From Candidatus Altarchaeales archaeon (GTDB taxonomy: Archaea > Altiarchaeota > Altiarchaeia > IMC4 > SCGC-AAA252-I15), in NCBI GenBank assembly GCA_014729705.1, contig WJJK01000099.1, positions 1-32,976 of the forward strand: DNA of 32,976 nt. The letters run 5' to 3'. Within the stretch, counting starts at the first letter, position 1. Every line of letters starts with the position of its first letter. Positions 15,347 to 24,276 of the stretch are shown here, piece by piece. The position numbers and the translations under genes are program-made. Under the pieces are notes generated by a model. It was not told where the DNA came from. It made no database searches and was given only the letters and a program-made list of their open reading frames with translations.

Positions 15347-16963
15347 ATGGTTGCTGTAAGTAGATTTGTGGAGTTTTCGGTCACCGCCCAGACCTTTGCC
15401 ACAGGCGCATCCACAGATTCCCCCGCCCAGGGAACCTATGGTTTTAGTCGTGGTACTGGTTTAAGTGGTGCCGATACTTTCACCATCACAAAAGATTCCA
15501 ACGATCAGCTCCAGGTCAACATTAACGGTGTAGGTCCGGAAACCATTACTTTGACCTCAGGAACTGATCTTGATCCTCGCTTTGTTGCCCGGGACATTGA
15601 GTTCCGTCTTCATGAGGCTAACTCTGCGGATGCCTTTAAGTTCGCCCAGTGTAAATGGAGAAACGGTAACTGGGGTATTTCTCCCAAGGGACCAAACTCT
15701 GAGAACTCATTTATCATTTATACCGGACAACTTGGAAGCAACGGCGGAGCTAACGATGTTAACGTTTCTGCCGGAGGCAATGATGCTCGCGCCACTCTCG
15801 GTTTTGACACAGTAAACGAACAAGCCGGGGCCGATTTTGCAGGCGGTTACACAGGAACCGTAACCGTATCTGGAAACTACGGCGGTCAGTTTGATGACCA
15901 ATACATGATCCAAATTTCTGACCACGAAACGGTATTTGATGCCACGGCTAACGGCAGCCCCACCTACAGCGCCAGCAACGTTACCACGGGAGGTCTGTAC
16001 ACTAACAGCACAGATACGACCTATACGATAACTATTGATACCACCAATGGTTCCACTATGGGTGCGGGGAATGATAACGTTCCTCAAATGACTTGGACTT
16101 CGAGCCCTGTCTCTGATTCCTCGGCCAGCCCCATCGAGCTTCTTTACCCGGACCACTTTTATGATGTAGGAACCAATGGTCTCCGGGTGAAGTTTGCCGA
16201 TGCTGTATTTGGAAACAACGATCAGTTTGATGTTGTTTGCTCTGGTGCCACCACGGCCAACAACGATCCGGATGGAGGGGCTAAATATATCTTTGACTCC
16301 TACCACGGAGATTCTTCCAAGGCTCTGGGTATCGGTGCTACGACAACACAGCAGACTGGGACTCAGGTAGGTTCTCGCGGGGTAACTGTTGCCTTCGAAG
16401 ATACAGGCACTTTGGATGCTGCCAATAGCGACATCTTCTTCATCACCTGCCGAGGACCGCAGCCTTTGACTGAGCCGGTAACTCAGCTGAACTTTGGAAA
16501 TGTTACTGTTTCTACAAACAGCCCCGTCAAAGCAGTTTGGTTCGAAATCATCGGTGGTGCAGTTTCTATGTCTACCGTCAAGTTCAGCCTACAGTCCGAC
16601 GGTACCTTCCAGCATCACGATCAGGGCGATAACGATACCGAGTTCCGCTTCGGAACGGCTGGAGCTGGAAACTCCGCTCCTGGTTCTGGGCCTACCTCTA
16701 ACAGTCAGGAAGAGTTCCCTGTGGATTCCTCAGGTCAGGGTAGAATCTTGGCTACTGACATTGATTCTGATACTCCACCGAACTATCTATTCGCTACCAA
16801 ACAGGATCTTGCCGTAGTAAGTTCTGCAGATAATGCAGAAAGCATCGGTAACTTCCAGGGCGGTCTGGTGAGTGACTTTATTTGGTTGGCCATTAAGCTG
16901 GGCGCTAATGAAACTGGAGCCAACAGTAATATAAACTACAGGATGTTCTTTGATTTTAGCTGA
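15347..16963 (+). CDS. Abundant-type virion protein with LGF module
   Basis: 538 residues, ATG with a strong ribosome site; ends in TGA. Residues about 45-153 are a copy of the module in 4733 and 24276: FTITKDSNDQLQVNING, then ITLTSGTDLDPRFVARDIEF, a longer middle with one Cys, and NDARATLGFD. The remainder is Gly/Asn/Thr-rich beta sheet with SGNYGGQFDDQYMIQIS and TYTITIDTTNGSTMG, and a C-terminal domain ending NINYRMFFDFS, which looks like a closed beta sandwich. To the eye the codons end in C (AAC, ACC, TTC, ATC) more often than in the flanking genes; with the ribosome site, this suggests high expression, as for a major tail or fibre subunit. I cannot assign a named family. Confidence 0.65.
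   Translation: MVAVSRFVEFSVTAQTFATGASTDSPAQGTYGFSRGTGLSGADTFTITKDSNDQLQVNINGVGPETITLTSGTDLDPRFVARDIEFRLHEANSADAFKFAQCKWRNGNWGISPKGPNSENSFIIYTGQLGSNGGANDVNVSAGGNDARATLGFDTVNEQAGADFAGGYTGTVTVSGNYGGQFDDQYMIQISDHETVFDATANGSPTYSASNVTTGGLYTNSTDTTYTITIDTTNGSTMGAGNDNVPQMTWTSSPVSDSSASPIELLYPDHFYDVGTNGLRVKFADAVFGNNDQFDVVCSGATTANNDPDGGAKYIFDSYHGDSSKALGIGATTTQQTGTQVGSRGVTVAFEDTGTLDAANSDIFFITCRGPQPLTEPVTQLNFGNVTVSTNSPVKAVWFEIIGGAVSMSTVKFSLQSDGTFQHHDQGDNDTEFRFGTAGAGNSAPGSGPTSNSQEEFPVDSSGQGRILATDIDSDTPPNYLFATKQDLAVVSSADNAESIGNFQGGLVSDFIWLAIKLGANETGANSNINYRMFFDFS
15479..15805 (+). other. LGL/LGF module, copy 2
   Basis: Residues 45-153 of the protein at 15347. Landmarks: TITKDSNDQLQVNI, ITLTSG, VARDIEFRL, DVNVSAGGNDARATLGF. 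It has a longer middle loop than copies 1 and 3. Confidence 0.6.
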
Positions 16964-16974
16964 TAGGAGATTTC

Positions 16975-17322
16975 ATGCGTATCGGTAGTAGAGATATTAG
17001 AATGCACAGGGGGTGGATTGTTCTTTACAATGATGGAACTGTAATCTGTGAGGACGACATGCCCTGGGTAAAGGTTCCAGATAAGAAGAACATCCGGCGA
17101 ATGATTTTGAAGTGGGACGATAGATTTTGGAGTTTGGACGATAAAGATCATTACACCGTGCCAAAGAAAAGAGGATACATCGACGTAAATATGGGAGGCT
17201 CTTCCCAGGGTATTCATTCTCGGACCATTGGTTATTATGACATGGAGGAAAAGGCCAAAGTTATCATTCGAGTAGAAGAAGCTACTGGTAGGATGCAGTA
17301 CGATATAGAACCATTTGAGTAG
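16975..17322 (+). CDS. Small conserved-looking phage protein, function unknown
   Basis: 115 residues, ATG after TAGGAGA. Acidic and basic residues are mixed and tryptophans plentiful: GWIVLYNDGTVICEDDMPW, then KKNIRRMILKWDDRFWSL, HYTVPKKRGYIDV, and a C-terminal sheet with IGYYDMEEKAKVIIRVEEATG. The beta-hairpin beginning (W-I-V-L-Y-N-D-G-T) and 'dW-kvP-kkNIr' give the impression of a single small alpha/beta domain; I have the impression such proteins occur in large phages without assigned function, but did not check this. It differs in composition from the Ser/Thr-rich structural neighbours, like the protein at 3847. It could be a minor virion part or a tail-assembly factor. Confidence 0.65.
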   Translation: MRIGSRDIRMHRGWIVLYNDGTVICEDDMPWVKVPDKKNIRRMILKWDDRFWSLDDKDHYTVPKKRGYIDVNMGGSSQGIHSRTIGYYDMEEKAKVIIRVEEATGRMQYDIEPFE

Positions 17323-17341
17323 GGTAAAGGAGAGGTAGTAA

Positions 17342-20300
17342 GTGGTTAAGTTCCTGACAGGGGGCAACTATGATGGCAGCCAGGTCCCTGTTTGTGCCTT
17401 CTGGTCTACAGAAGCAACTACAGATAAGGATGAGGATTTTGCGGACATCGAAGCAGGGGCTACGCAGGGAAACTGCATAGCTAATCATTATTTTGCTGTC
17501 AATGACATTAGTTGCTTCAACGCCGGTCAGTGCAATGGAGAAGGCAAATGTTTGCCTTGTACCAAGTATAAGTACGCCGGTATGCGGATGGGTATTAGCC
17601 ATTCTCCGCCGATGGATTTTTTTCGTCAGTTCAACAAGGGTCTTACCGAGGCAGAGATTAAGTCCCCTCAGTTTCGAGCCTTAGGTTCGGCAGTTCAGCA
17701 GGTTGACCATGACCAGCTGCCTTTCCATATTATTATCAGAAACATCCAAGCTGAGATAGCCAAATGCTGCCGTTGGTCTGTCGGCGATGGTGAGCCTTCC
17801 AAGTTTGTCCTGGCTAAGATAATAGATGGCCCTGACCTCATCGTCGTAACTACTGCGAACGGCGGAACCCAAACGTTAAGGGGCATTCGTGTAAATAATA
17901 GTGCGTTTCCGGATTCGGGAACGCCTAACAATCCAGAAGGCGGTTCTTTCTTTCCCGTAGGACTATCAGTCGTAGCGGGATGGGAGGATCAGCCTTCTTT
18001 TTATTTGGAGCCTCGAACTCATTTGGTGAAAAATGGAGAAGGGGTTGTTTTCAAGTCTTCTGGGAATAATAATGCGGCTTTAGCACGGGCTAAGCAGTTA
18101 GCCGCCCGCGCCCCGGCCGCAGCCGCTAATGCTCAGGCTGCTATTAACGCCGCGGGTGTCCAGGCTACCCAGCTCCTCAATACCGAGGTGGGGTTGGCTA
18201 ATAACATTCTTCAAAGTAATGCCCCCGCGTCCCAGAAGGATAACGCTAATGCCCGCGTGGCAGAGAAACAGGCAGCAGTGGATGCTATTGCAGATGCCCA
18301 GAGTGAAGCCTCCTCCTCGGTTAGCTCGATAAACAGCAATGCTTCCGCGACTATTTCGGCAGAGGAGCCTGATGCTGTAATCTCTGCCGCTTCTGACCTG
18401 TCTCTGGACTTGGATCTTTTAGCAATATGGGTGGAGATAGCCAGCAGTAATGCGGGCGGTCAGCCGGCTTCTGAAACTGCGGCAGCTGCTGCTCGTGTTT
18501 TAAGATCCTTGGCTCAAAGTTTGCTTTTTTCAGGTAGCGGGGGTTTTACCAAATGTGAGCTGGCTTTTACCGATGAGAATCCGGCGGCACAGTGGAACTC
18601 CCCTACAGACGGTAGCTTGCCTTGCAACGGGATGCGTTCGGATTGTAAGTTCTATACAGGCCCTCGTTGGCAGTTTGCTACCACTGAAAAGATGGAGATC
18701 GGTAAGCCGGTACTGGCGGAGGCTATTCAAGAGGTCCGATTTTACTCCGATGATTGGAGCCGTTTTAGTGATCCCGAGGAGGAGTTTAGAACCCGATTTT
18801 CAGTTCCTTTCATCTGGGCCTTTAAGGACTACATAGATGCCGGAGGCACTCCTTTTATTGAGGATATGATCCTCTATAAACCTAAAACCCTTTTTGCTCG
18901 TGCTGGAACTGGGGATAATCTTTCTACTGTACTTAACTCTTATGAGACCATGAGGGTTAACAAGGTTGAAATAAGAGACTATACGGATCTGGATATAAGG
19001 AGATCTTTGAGCCGCATCCAGCCCGGACAAGATGTCTTAGATAAGGATGCTGTTCCTTCTTTTGCCACAACTATTAGTCAGTTTAGTGTGCCTTCAGCTG
19101 TAAGATTGAAAATCACACACCCTCCGACAGATGAAACTTTTGTTTACAGAACTTGGAGCCCCCGCTTCACCAATCGGATTTCCCTATTCGGTAATGCTAG
19201 CCCCAACCAAACCATTTACATTGTAAACAACACCGCTCTCCGAGCTCGTGATAGGTACCATCAGTTCTTTGAGACGAAGAACTTGTTTGACGTCCCTTCG
19301 GGAGGTTTGCCTGGTGCCAACTCTGATTTTGTAGGCACAACCGCTGCCCAACTAATAGACATCTTTGATGTTTTAGAGAAAGAAAAAGAATCTAATCAGT
19401 CGGAAGCAGTTTTAGGATTCGACATAGTCTCTTCTGACACAACTGGATTTTGGGACTCTCTCGTAGAAGTGGATCTTGTACACAATGATATTAATGACAT
19501 TTTTGCTTTTATCCTAATCAATGATGTGGATTTTATTTTTGATAAGGTCCAGGTCGATTATAGAGTACTTCATTCTATTGTTACCCAGGATAGTTTTGAG
19601 GGGGTGGACTTTACCATTCACGATACTGGCATAACGGGAGTAAGTAAGCTGGGCATAGCTACTCGTGATCAAGCTCAGGAAGGAATCGTCAGGGCGACAG
19701 CCAGGCAAATTTTAGGAAATGAGCCGGTTACGGTCAATCATGGTTATTATGCTTGGAGGTTCAAGGACAGAAACATAAGCAAAACTGACGGCCAGTCTGA
19801 TCTTCAGTCTGACACGGGATTTGTTGTGGAAGCTGATCCTGATGGTTTTGTTGTCAATCTTACCTATAGAGTGGTTCAGTACCGGGACGAGGAAGAAATA
19901 ACTAACTGGTACCGGCTTCAGGATTGCGGTATTATAATGGCGGAAATATCTAGTCCCAACGCCCACCGGGTTCTTCCTCTCCCGGACCAGTCAGGTCAGG
20001 TAAAGGCACTTTCCAGTGTTTTGGTAAACAATGGTAGCGTTGGAAGTGTCGTTGCCCCTTGGGCGCCGGAAAAAGTTACTCTAACTATAGAGGGAGAAGA
20101 AAAGGAAATGGTTCTCCTCTATAGAAATGAAGAAGGTGTAGGCTTACCCGCAAATTATGTAGTATTGGGGCCCGCTCCGGGTGCAGAAAACCTTTTTGGA
20201 AGACCTGATCCTGCCCGGGACAGCCTAACTATCCGGTACACCTACTTGCGGGCCCAGACCCACGCCAGAGTAGATCAGGATCCCAGCCCTCCTGAAGGTT

Positions 20301-23300
20301 CTGGGGAGATTGTTACTGAGGATTTCTACGGGGCGGATCTACGAGAGCATAACCATGCAATAAACTTCTTAAGCACTGGGTTAATCGCCGGAGGTACACG
20401 TCCTGATCAAATACAAAGAGATCAGCAGGATTACTGTTTTGTTTTCCAGGACAGTACCGGTCGTCCGATAGGCAGAAAAGTAGTCCGTTTTGCGGTTATG
20501 TATTATAACCTGGCAGCGATTAGTGTTGAGATTTTTTACCAGTGGAGAAGCAACTGTGTTACTTATGCATTGTACCCGGATCTATTTCTATCCTTGGGGA
20601 CGAATGACGGGACCACTATGAGTGCCCCGGGTGCTACTATAAATCCAGAAGACTTATTGCTGGGGTCGCGTGTACAGAATCTATTAGGGAATCATGGATG
20701 CGGTAACATTCCTTTGTGTGGTGACCATGAGTTTTTGAGCTTGGGCCCTCTACGTAAGGAGTTTGAGATTATCGCCAATGTGGCTGAGGATACCGGGGAT
20801 GAAGAAGAACCTCCGCCGCCAGAGCTGAAGGCTTTCTTTCCCAGCGCTGGGCAAGTAGTAGAAGGAGAAATAGTTATTTCTGAGCCTCCGGGCACGCAAT
20901 GGCGCCTAAGACGTGGCCCTTTGTGGTATCCTTACACTATTTGTGAAAGGCCTCGCTATAATAAGAGTACTCAAGGCCCTCTCAACACTGATACTACTGA
21001 GCTTATTAACGCCCAGACAGGCAAATCAGGTGTAGCTACAGGCGAGTTTGGTGTAGGAACCTTTACTCCCGGTGAAGGTGAGTTTGGGGCTCTTCCTCCT
21101 GAGTCGGAGGAGGCATACCGAGGCCCTGACGAGGTTTCTGCTCGGGCTCTGGATATACATCCGAGTCTCCGTGCTTGTACTTCTTCTTATACCTATGGAA
21201 ACACCGTTAAAACGGGAGGCAACGAGTTCGTTGGTTATGCTCGGAAACGTGGAGAAGTAGATCCTTTCTGGTATGAAGGTTTGGGCTGGAGCCCTCCTCC
21301 CTTCGGTAACTTTGGACGGGCGATGTTGCTAACTGAGGTGGCTACTAAGGTAGGAGATTACGCACCGCCGGGACCTGTAGATAAAGGCTTTCGGTGGATG
21401 CCGGTATTCCCTGAGAGAGAAGAACTTGGCGGTACTTTGGAATTGTTTTCGGAGTCTCCGCAACCAGAGTCTGTAGTTTGGAGATTAGTAGGTTCTCAGA
21501 CCCCATTAGGAGGAACTGGGGAATCAGCGCCCGACGGTACCGTTCGTTTCTCTCACAAATCCCTGATAACAAATAGAACTACAGGAGTTTCGTACCCGCA
21601 TGTTTCTTACTTTCCTGTTTTTCTTCCCGACGGTCTGATAGGTTCAGAGCCAGAAAATCAAGGTATTGCTCCAGGTACGGATGCTCCTCGAGGCACTACC
21701 ACCACTGCTTGGGCGTGGAGAGAGGCTGACAGACCTATAACCAGAGGGGCTGACGGTACAGACCCTATTCTGGGATTGCAGGTTCTTTTGCCAGATTACT
21801 TTTTGGATAATCAGCGGATGGAAGTTAGACTTCGTCCACAAGAGGGTTTCTATCAGATTAACTATACTGCTCCCCAGTACGACTCGGCTGGGGAGATTGT
21901 AGAAAATGGAACTCTTCAGCTTGGAGAGGGTCCTCCTAGAGAGATTATCATAGATTTCGTCAATAAAAGATTCGGATTAGCCAACCAGCCGGACACGGCC
22001 TATGATACCAACTTGATTTTAGGAGACGATCCGTTTCCTTGTGAGCCTCGTTTTTCCAGCAATCTTGCTATTTCTCAGCAATGTGGTTGTGAAGGCCAGG
22101 TGTCCGAGGATTCGGATTTTCTCCCGGCCATTTTCATTCATGCAGATCAAATTTCCCCAGATGGTTTTTACGCTCTTTATTCTACTAATGAGATGGGTCC
22201 GGCTTTCGCCACTGACTTGCCTTCAGGGGGGTCGTCTGAAACTCCAAAAAATATCTGCAACTATTTCCTGGAGCACATTTACTTTAGACTCGATTCTAAC
22301 TTCCTACCCTTGACCCCTTCTTTTGACCCCGCCTTCTCTAACGCACTTACGATGCAGTACACTTGGAGCCGTGTTCCCCACGGTAGGTTAGGAGGCTCTG
22401 GTCAGGACGGAACCTTCGGAGGACAGGAAAATAGGGCGCAAAATTATGTAGATAAGCAAGGTGTCTTGACGACTCGCCCATTTGACGGTCAGGATAGCCT
22501 TTCGAAGAATCTGGTTTCTGCTTACTTTCCTTCTCCTTCTGAGGCTCAGCAGGCGTTACAAGATAGCACTGGTATTTTAGTGCCGGGGGCTCTGGATGTT
22601 GGAGATCCTAAACTATTGGGTGGAGCGCCTGCTACGAACAGTAGATCTCGTGGACAGTCTGAGCCTATTACCCTTGATGTTATTTTTGGCACCTTTGTCT
22701 CTGTTAAGAGGGTTCGTATTTGGTTCTTGGCTGGGGAGGGAATGCAAGTACCCACAGTCACTCTGAGCTCTGTTTCTCCCCAGAATAGAACAGGGAACTT
22801 TCCTACCGAGAGAAGTAGTTTAGAGTTGGGAAGTACTTCTTTGGTCGCCAACGGAGGAGATATTCCTTCTTCTCAGAACTTTGATGTTGGGGATATTATT
22901 CAGGGTCAGGTGCTGCTCCAAGTAAGCATCAATCCTGTATTTACGGACATTCCTTTTTGGGATAGATTTGCTCAGGAGTTCCATTTAGAGTTTGCTGGTA
23001 GGGAGAACAACCTGTCTATGGGCATTCACGCCATTGAGTTTGAGGTGGACGCGCTTTTGGGTACCTCTTCCTTGAGTGAGACTGTGTTTATTCCTGACCG
23101 TAAGTACTATACATCTACCTTTTCTCCCGTGGGTACCAACCCTATGGATCTTCTCAAGGGCATTCAAGAGGCTACAGCGTATTGGAGAACCACTTCTGTC
23201 AATGCTGATTCTGGAGCCAACCGTCATAGGGCCTATGCTTGGGATACAAAGGTAGATCAGGAGTCCAATGTTGGTCAAGGAGGTGGGCAGCCTATCATTA

Positions 23301-23878
23301 AGGGGGAACCAGAAGAGCTGGAGCAGCTTCAGGAAGAGGAGTATGATAAGGCAAGGAAGCTTATGCTTCCTCCTTATAGCTTTTCTTATACGGGTTTCGT
23401 TCCTTTGGACGAGCAGCGTTGGATAGATTTTCTGGGAGGTACTGTTCCTTCCTGGACTACTCGTCTTTCATTGCTCGTTAGTAATATAGATGAGGTTTCG
23501 GATGTTAGTAGTGGCAACTTAGTTTATGGGCAGGTGCCTCAACGGAGCCGTTGGAATGCCCCAGGTCACGCCTGGATTCATGTTTTGGAAGAAGAGTTGT
23601 ATCAACCTTGCTGTGAGGGCTGTGCTGATTCCCAGACCGTTAACTATGAGTTCATCCACCTTCACGATAACCTAAAAGTGGTGGAGACTAAATCCTTCTG
23701 GGACGAGCTTCCTGGTGGTCTTTTGAAAGGAGTTAGATCCATTATGGAATCTCCGGATGTTATCATTCTTGACGAAGGTCAGCTATTGGATGCCCAAGGA
23801 AATCCCATTCCACAATCTGTTTTGGATGCATCGGGCATTGCCCGAGACCCTGAAACCGGTGAGCTTATTATAGAATAG
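17342..23878 (+). CDS. Giant virion protein (2178 residues), putative tail appendage
   Basis: GTG start with GGAG upstream. Residues 1-240 carry a Cys cluster between residues 45 and 73, C-x(13)-C-x(5)-C-x(5)-C-x(2)-C (CIANHYF ... GQCNGEGKCLPC), perhaps a metal site. Residues about 241-398 are Ala/Ser/Asn/Gln-rich and helical (coiled-coil-like). From 405 follow CELAFTDENPAAQWN and DCKFYTGPRWQF, then long beta-rich stretches. A Pro/acidic hinge (DEEEPPPPE) lies near 1155. Residues about 1777-1907 look discoidin-like (FGTFVSVKRVRIWFLAGEGM). A second Cys group (CCEGC) is near 2090 and the C-terminus ends in DPETGELIIE. No enzyme motif or signal peptide is seen. Position between fibre-like genes and length point to a major tail appendage, central fibre or baseplate body. 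It accounts for 6.5 kb of the window. Confidence 0.65.
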   Translation: MVKFLTGGNYDGSQVPVCAFWSTEATTDKDEDFADIEAGATQGNCIANHYFAVNDISCFNAGQCNGEGKCLPCTKYKYAGMRMGISHSPPMDFFRQFNKGLTEAEIKSPQFRALGSAVQQVDHDQLPFHIIIRNIQAEIAKCCRWSVGDGEPSKFVLAKIIDGPDLIVVTTANGGTQTLRGIRVNNSAFPDSGTPNNPEGGSFFPVGLSVVAGWEDQPSFYLEPRTHLVKNGEGVVFKSSGNNNAALARAKQLAARAPAAAANAQAAINAAGVQATQLLNTEVGLANNILQSNAPASQKDNANARVAEKQAAVDAIADAQSEASSSVSSINSNASATISAEEPDAVISAASDLSLDLDLLAIWVEIASSNAGGQPASETAAAAARVLRSLAQSLLFSGSGGFTKCELAFTDENPAAQWNSPTDGSLPCNGMRSDCKFYTGPRWQFATTEKMEIGKPVLAEAIQEVRFYSDDWSRFSDPEEEFRTRFSVPFIWAFKDYIDAGGTPFIEDMILYKPKTLFARAGTGDNLSTVLNSYETMRVNKVEIRDYTDLDIRRSLSRIQPGQDVLDKDAVPSFATTISQFSVPSAVRLKITHPPTDETFVYRTWSPRFTNRISLFGNASPNQTIYIVNNTALRARDRYHQFFETKNLFDVPSGGLPGANSDFVGTTAAQLIDIFDVLEKEKESNQSEAVLGFDIVSSDTTGFWDSLVEVDLVHNDINDIFAFILINDVDFIFDKVQVDYRVLHSIVTQDSFEGVDFTIHDTGITGVSKLGIATRDQAQEGIVRATARQILGNEPVTVNHGYYAWRFKDRNISKTDGQSDLQSDTGFVVEADPDGFVVNLTYRVVQYRDEEEITNWYRLQDCGIIMAEISSPNAHRVLPLPDQSGQVKALSSVLVNNGSVGSVVAPWAPEKVTLTIEGEEKEMVLLYRNEEGVGLPANYVVLGPAPGAENLFGRPDPARDSLTIRYTYLRAQTHARVDQDPSPPEGSGEIVTEDFYGADLREHNHAINFLSTGLIAGGTRPDQIQRDQQDYCFVFQDSTGRPIGRKVVRFAVMYYNLAAISVEIFYQWRSNCVTYALYPDLFLSLGTNDGTTMSAPGATINPEDLLLGSRVQNLLGNHGCGNIPLCGDHEFLSLGPLRKEFEIIANVAEDTGDEEEPPPPELKAFFPSAGQVVEGEIVISEPPGTQWRLRRGPLWYPYTICERPRYNKSTQGPLNTDTTELINAQTGKSGVATGEFGVGTFTPGEGEFGALPPESEEAYRGPDEVSARALDIHPSLRACTSSYTYGNTVKTGGNEFVGYARKRGEVDPFWYEGLGWSPPPFGNFGRAMLLTEVATKVGDYAPPGPVDKGFRWMPVFPEREELGGTLELFSESPQPESVVWRLVGSQTPLGGTGESAPDGTVRFSHKSLITNRTTGVSYPHVSYFPVFLPDGLIGSEPENQGIAPGTDAPRGTTTTAWAWREADRPITRGADGTDPILGLQVLLPDYFLDNQRMEVRLRPQEGFYQINYTAPQYDSAGEIVENGTLQLGEGPPREIIIDFVNKRFGLANQPDTAYDTNLILGDDPFPCEPRFSSNLAISQQCGCEGQVSEDSDFLPAIFIHADQISPDGFYALYSTNEMGPAFATDLPSGGSSETPKNICNYFLEHIYFRLDSNFLPLTPSFDPAFSNALTMQYTWSRVPHGRLGGSGQDGTFGGQENRAQNYVDKQGVLTTRPFDGQDSLSKNLVSAYFPSPSEAQQALQDSTGILVPGALDVGDPKLLGGAPATNSRSRGQSEPITLDVIFGTFVSVKRVRIWFLAGEGMQVPTVTLSSVSPQNRTGNFPTERSSLELGSTSLVANGGDIPSSQNFDVGDIIQGQVLLQVSINPVFTDIPFWDRFAQEFHLEFAGRENNLSMGIHAIEFEVDALLGTSSLSETVFIPDRKYYTSTFSPVGTNPMDLLKGIQEATAYWRTTSVNADSGANRHRAYAWDTKVDQESNVGQGGGQPIIKGEPEELEQLQEEEYDKARKLMLPPYSFSYTGFVPLDEQRWIDFLGGTVPSWTTRLSLLVSNIDEVSDVSSGNLVYGQVPQRSRWNAPGHAWIHVLEEELYQPCCEGCADSQTVNYEFIHLHDNLKVVETKSFWDELPGGLLKGVRSIMESPDVIILDEGQLLDAQGNPIPQSVLDASGIARDPETGELIIE
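18062..18535 (+). other. Alanine-rich helical insert in the giant protein
   Basis: Encodes residues about 241-398 of the protein at 17342. Runs of ALARAKQLAARAPAAAANAQ type and repeated NARVAEKQAAVDAIADAQSE heptad-like stretches suggest a coiled coil. Local codons are more GC-rich (gccgcccgcgccccggccgc) than the surroundings, as expected for alanine, so this alone does not prove transfer. Confidence 0.6.
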
Positions 23879-23889
23879 GAGAGTTTTTG

Positions 23890-24276
23890 ATGCCTTATTT
23901 GCAGTATGTTTTTTGCGACAAGTGCAAAAATGCGCGTATGGACATTGATGAGGAGGCTACTCTTCGGTCTTATATAGAAGACGGTCGTAGATCTAAGGAT
24001 GTATTCATAAATCCTGCAACTTTGGTTTGGGATTATCTGGTTTATAGATGTACTATTTGTGGACGTTCATCTAAATACAAGTTTAGGGATATAGAGAAAA
24101 AAGTTAGAGAGCATTTTAGCTCCTTAGGAGAAGAGTATAGAGATTATTTTGAGAACTTAGATCGGGTTGATTTTAAGCGGTTAGATAGATCTCTTCCCCG
24201 TCCTTATTCTTCGAAGTCAAGAAAGAAAACGGGAGAGAGAATCAAGAGAACTTACGAGAGCAGAGAAGAAAAGTAA
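23890..24276 (+). CDS. Zinc-ribbon protein with basic C-terminal tail
   Basis: 128 residues from the ATG at 23890; a TTG directly before it at 23887 would add one residue, but ATG is better spaced from TAGGAGAG. Residues 8-11 (CDKC) and about 54-57 (CTIC) form two Cys pairs, a classical zinc-ribbon layout. Between them is a helix (EEATLRSYIEDGRRSKDVF). The last 65 residues are very basic (KSRKKTGERIKRTYESREEK) and likely bind nucleic acid or an acidic partner. It lies between the two giant genes and its TAA overlaps the next ATG. Composition resembles a DNA- or RNA-binding factor or a chaperone more than a fibre protein. A role in transcription, assembly or as a zinc-dependent adaptor is speculation. 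Confidence 0.7.
   Translation: MPYLQYVFCDKCKNARMDIDEEATLRSYIEDGRRSKDVFINPATLVWDYLVYRCTICGRSSKYKFRDIEKKVREHFSSLGEEYRDYFENLDRVDFKRLDRSLPRPYSSKSRKKTGERIKRTYESREEK

Noticed and set aside
15707..16306. A 199-residue minus-strand open frame
   Set aside because: It lies fully inside the strong gene at 15347, is rich in Arg/Val/Ile as expected of a complement frame, and has no support from neighbours.
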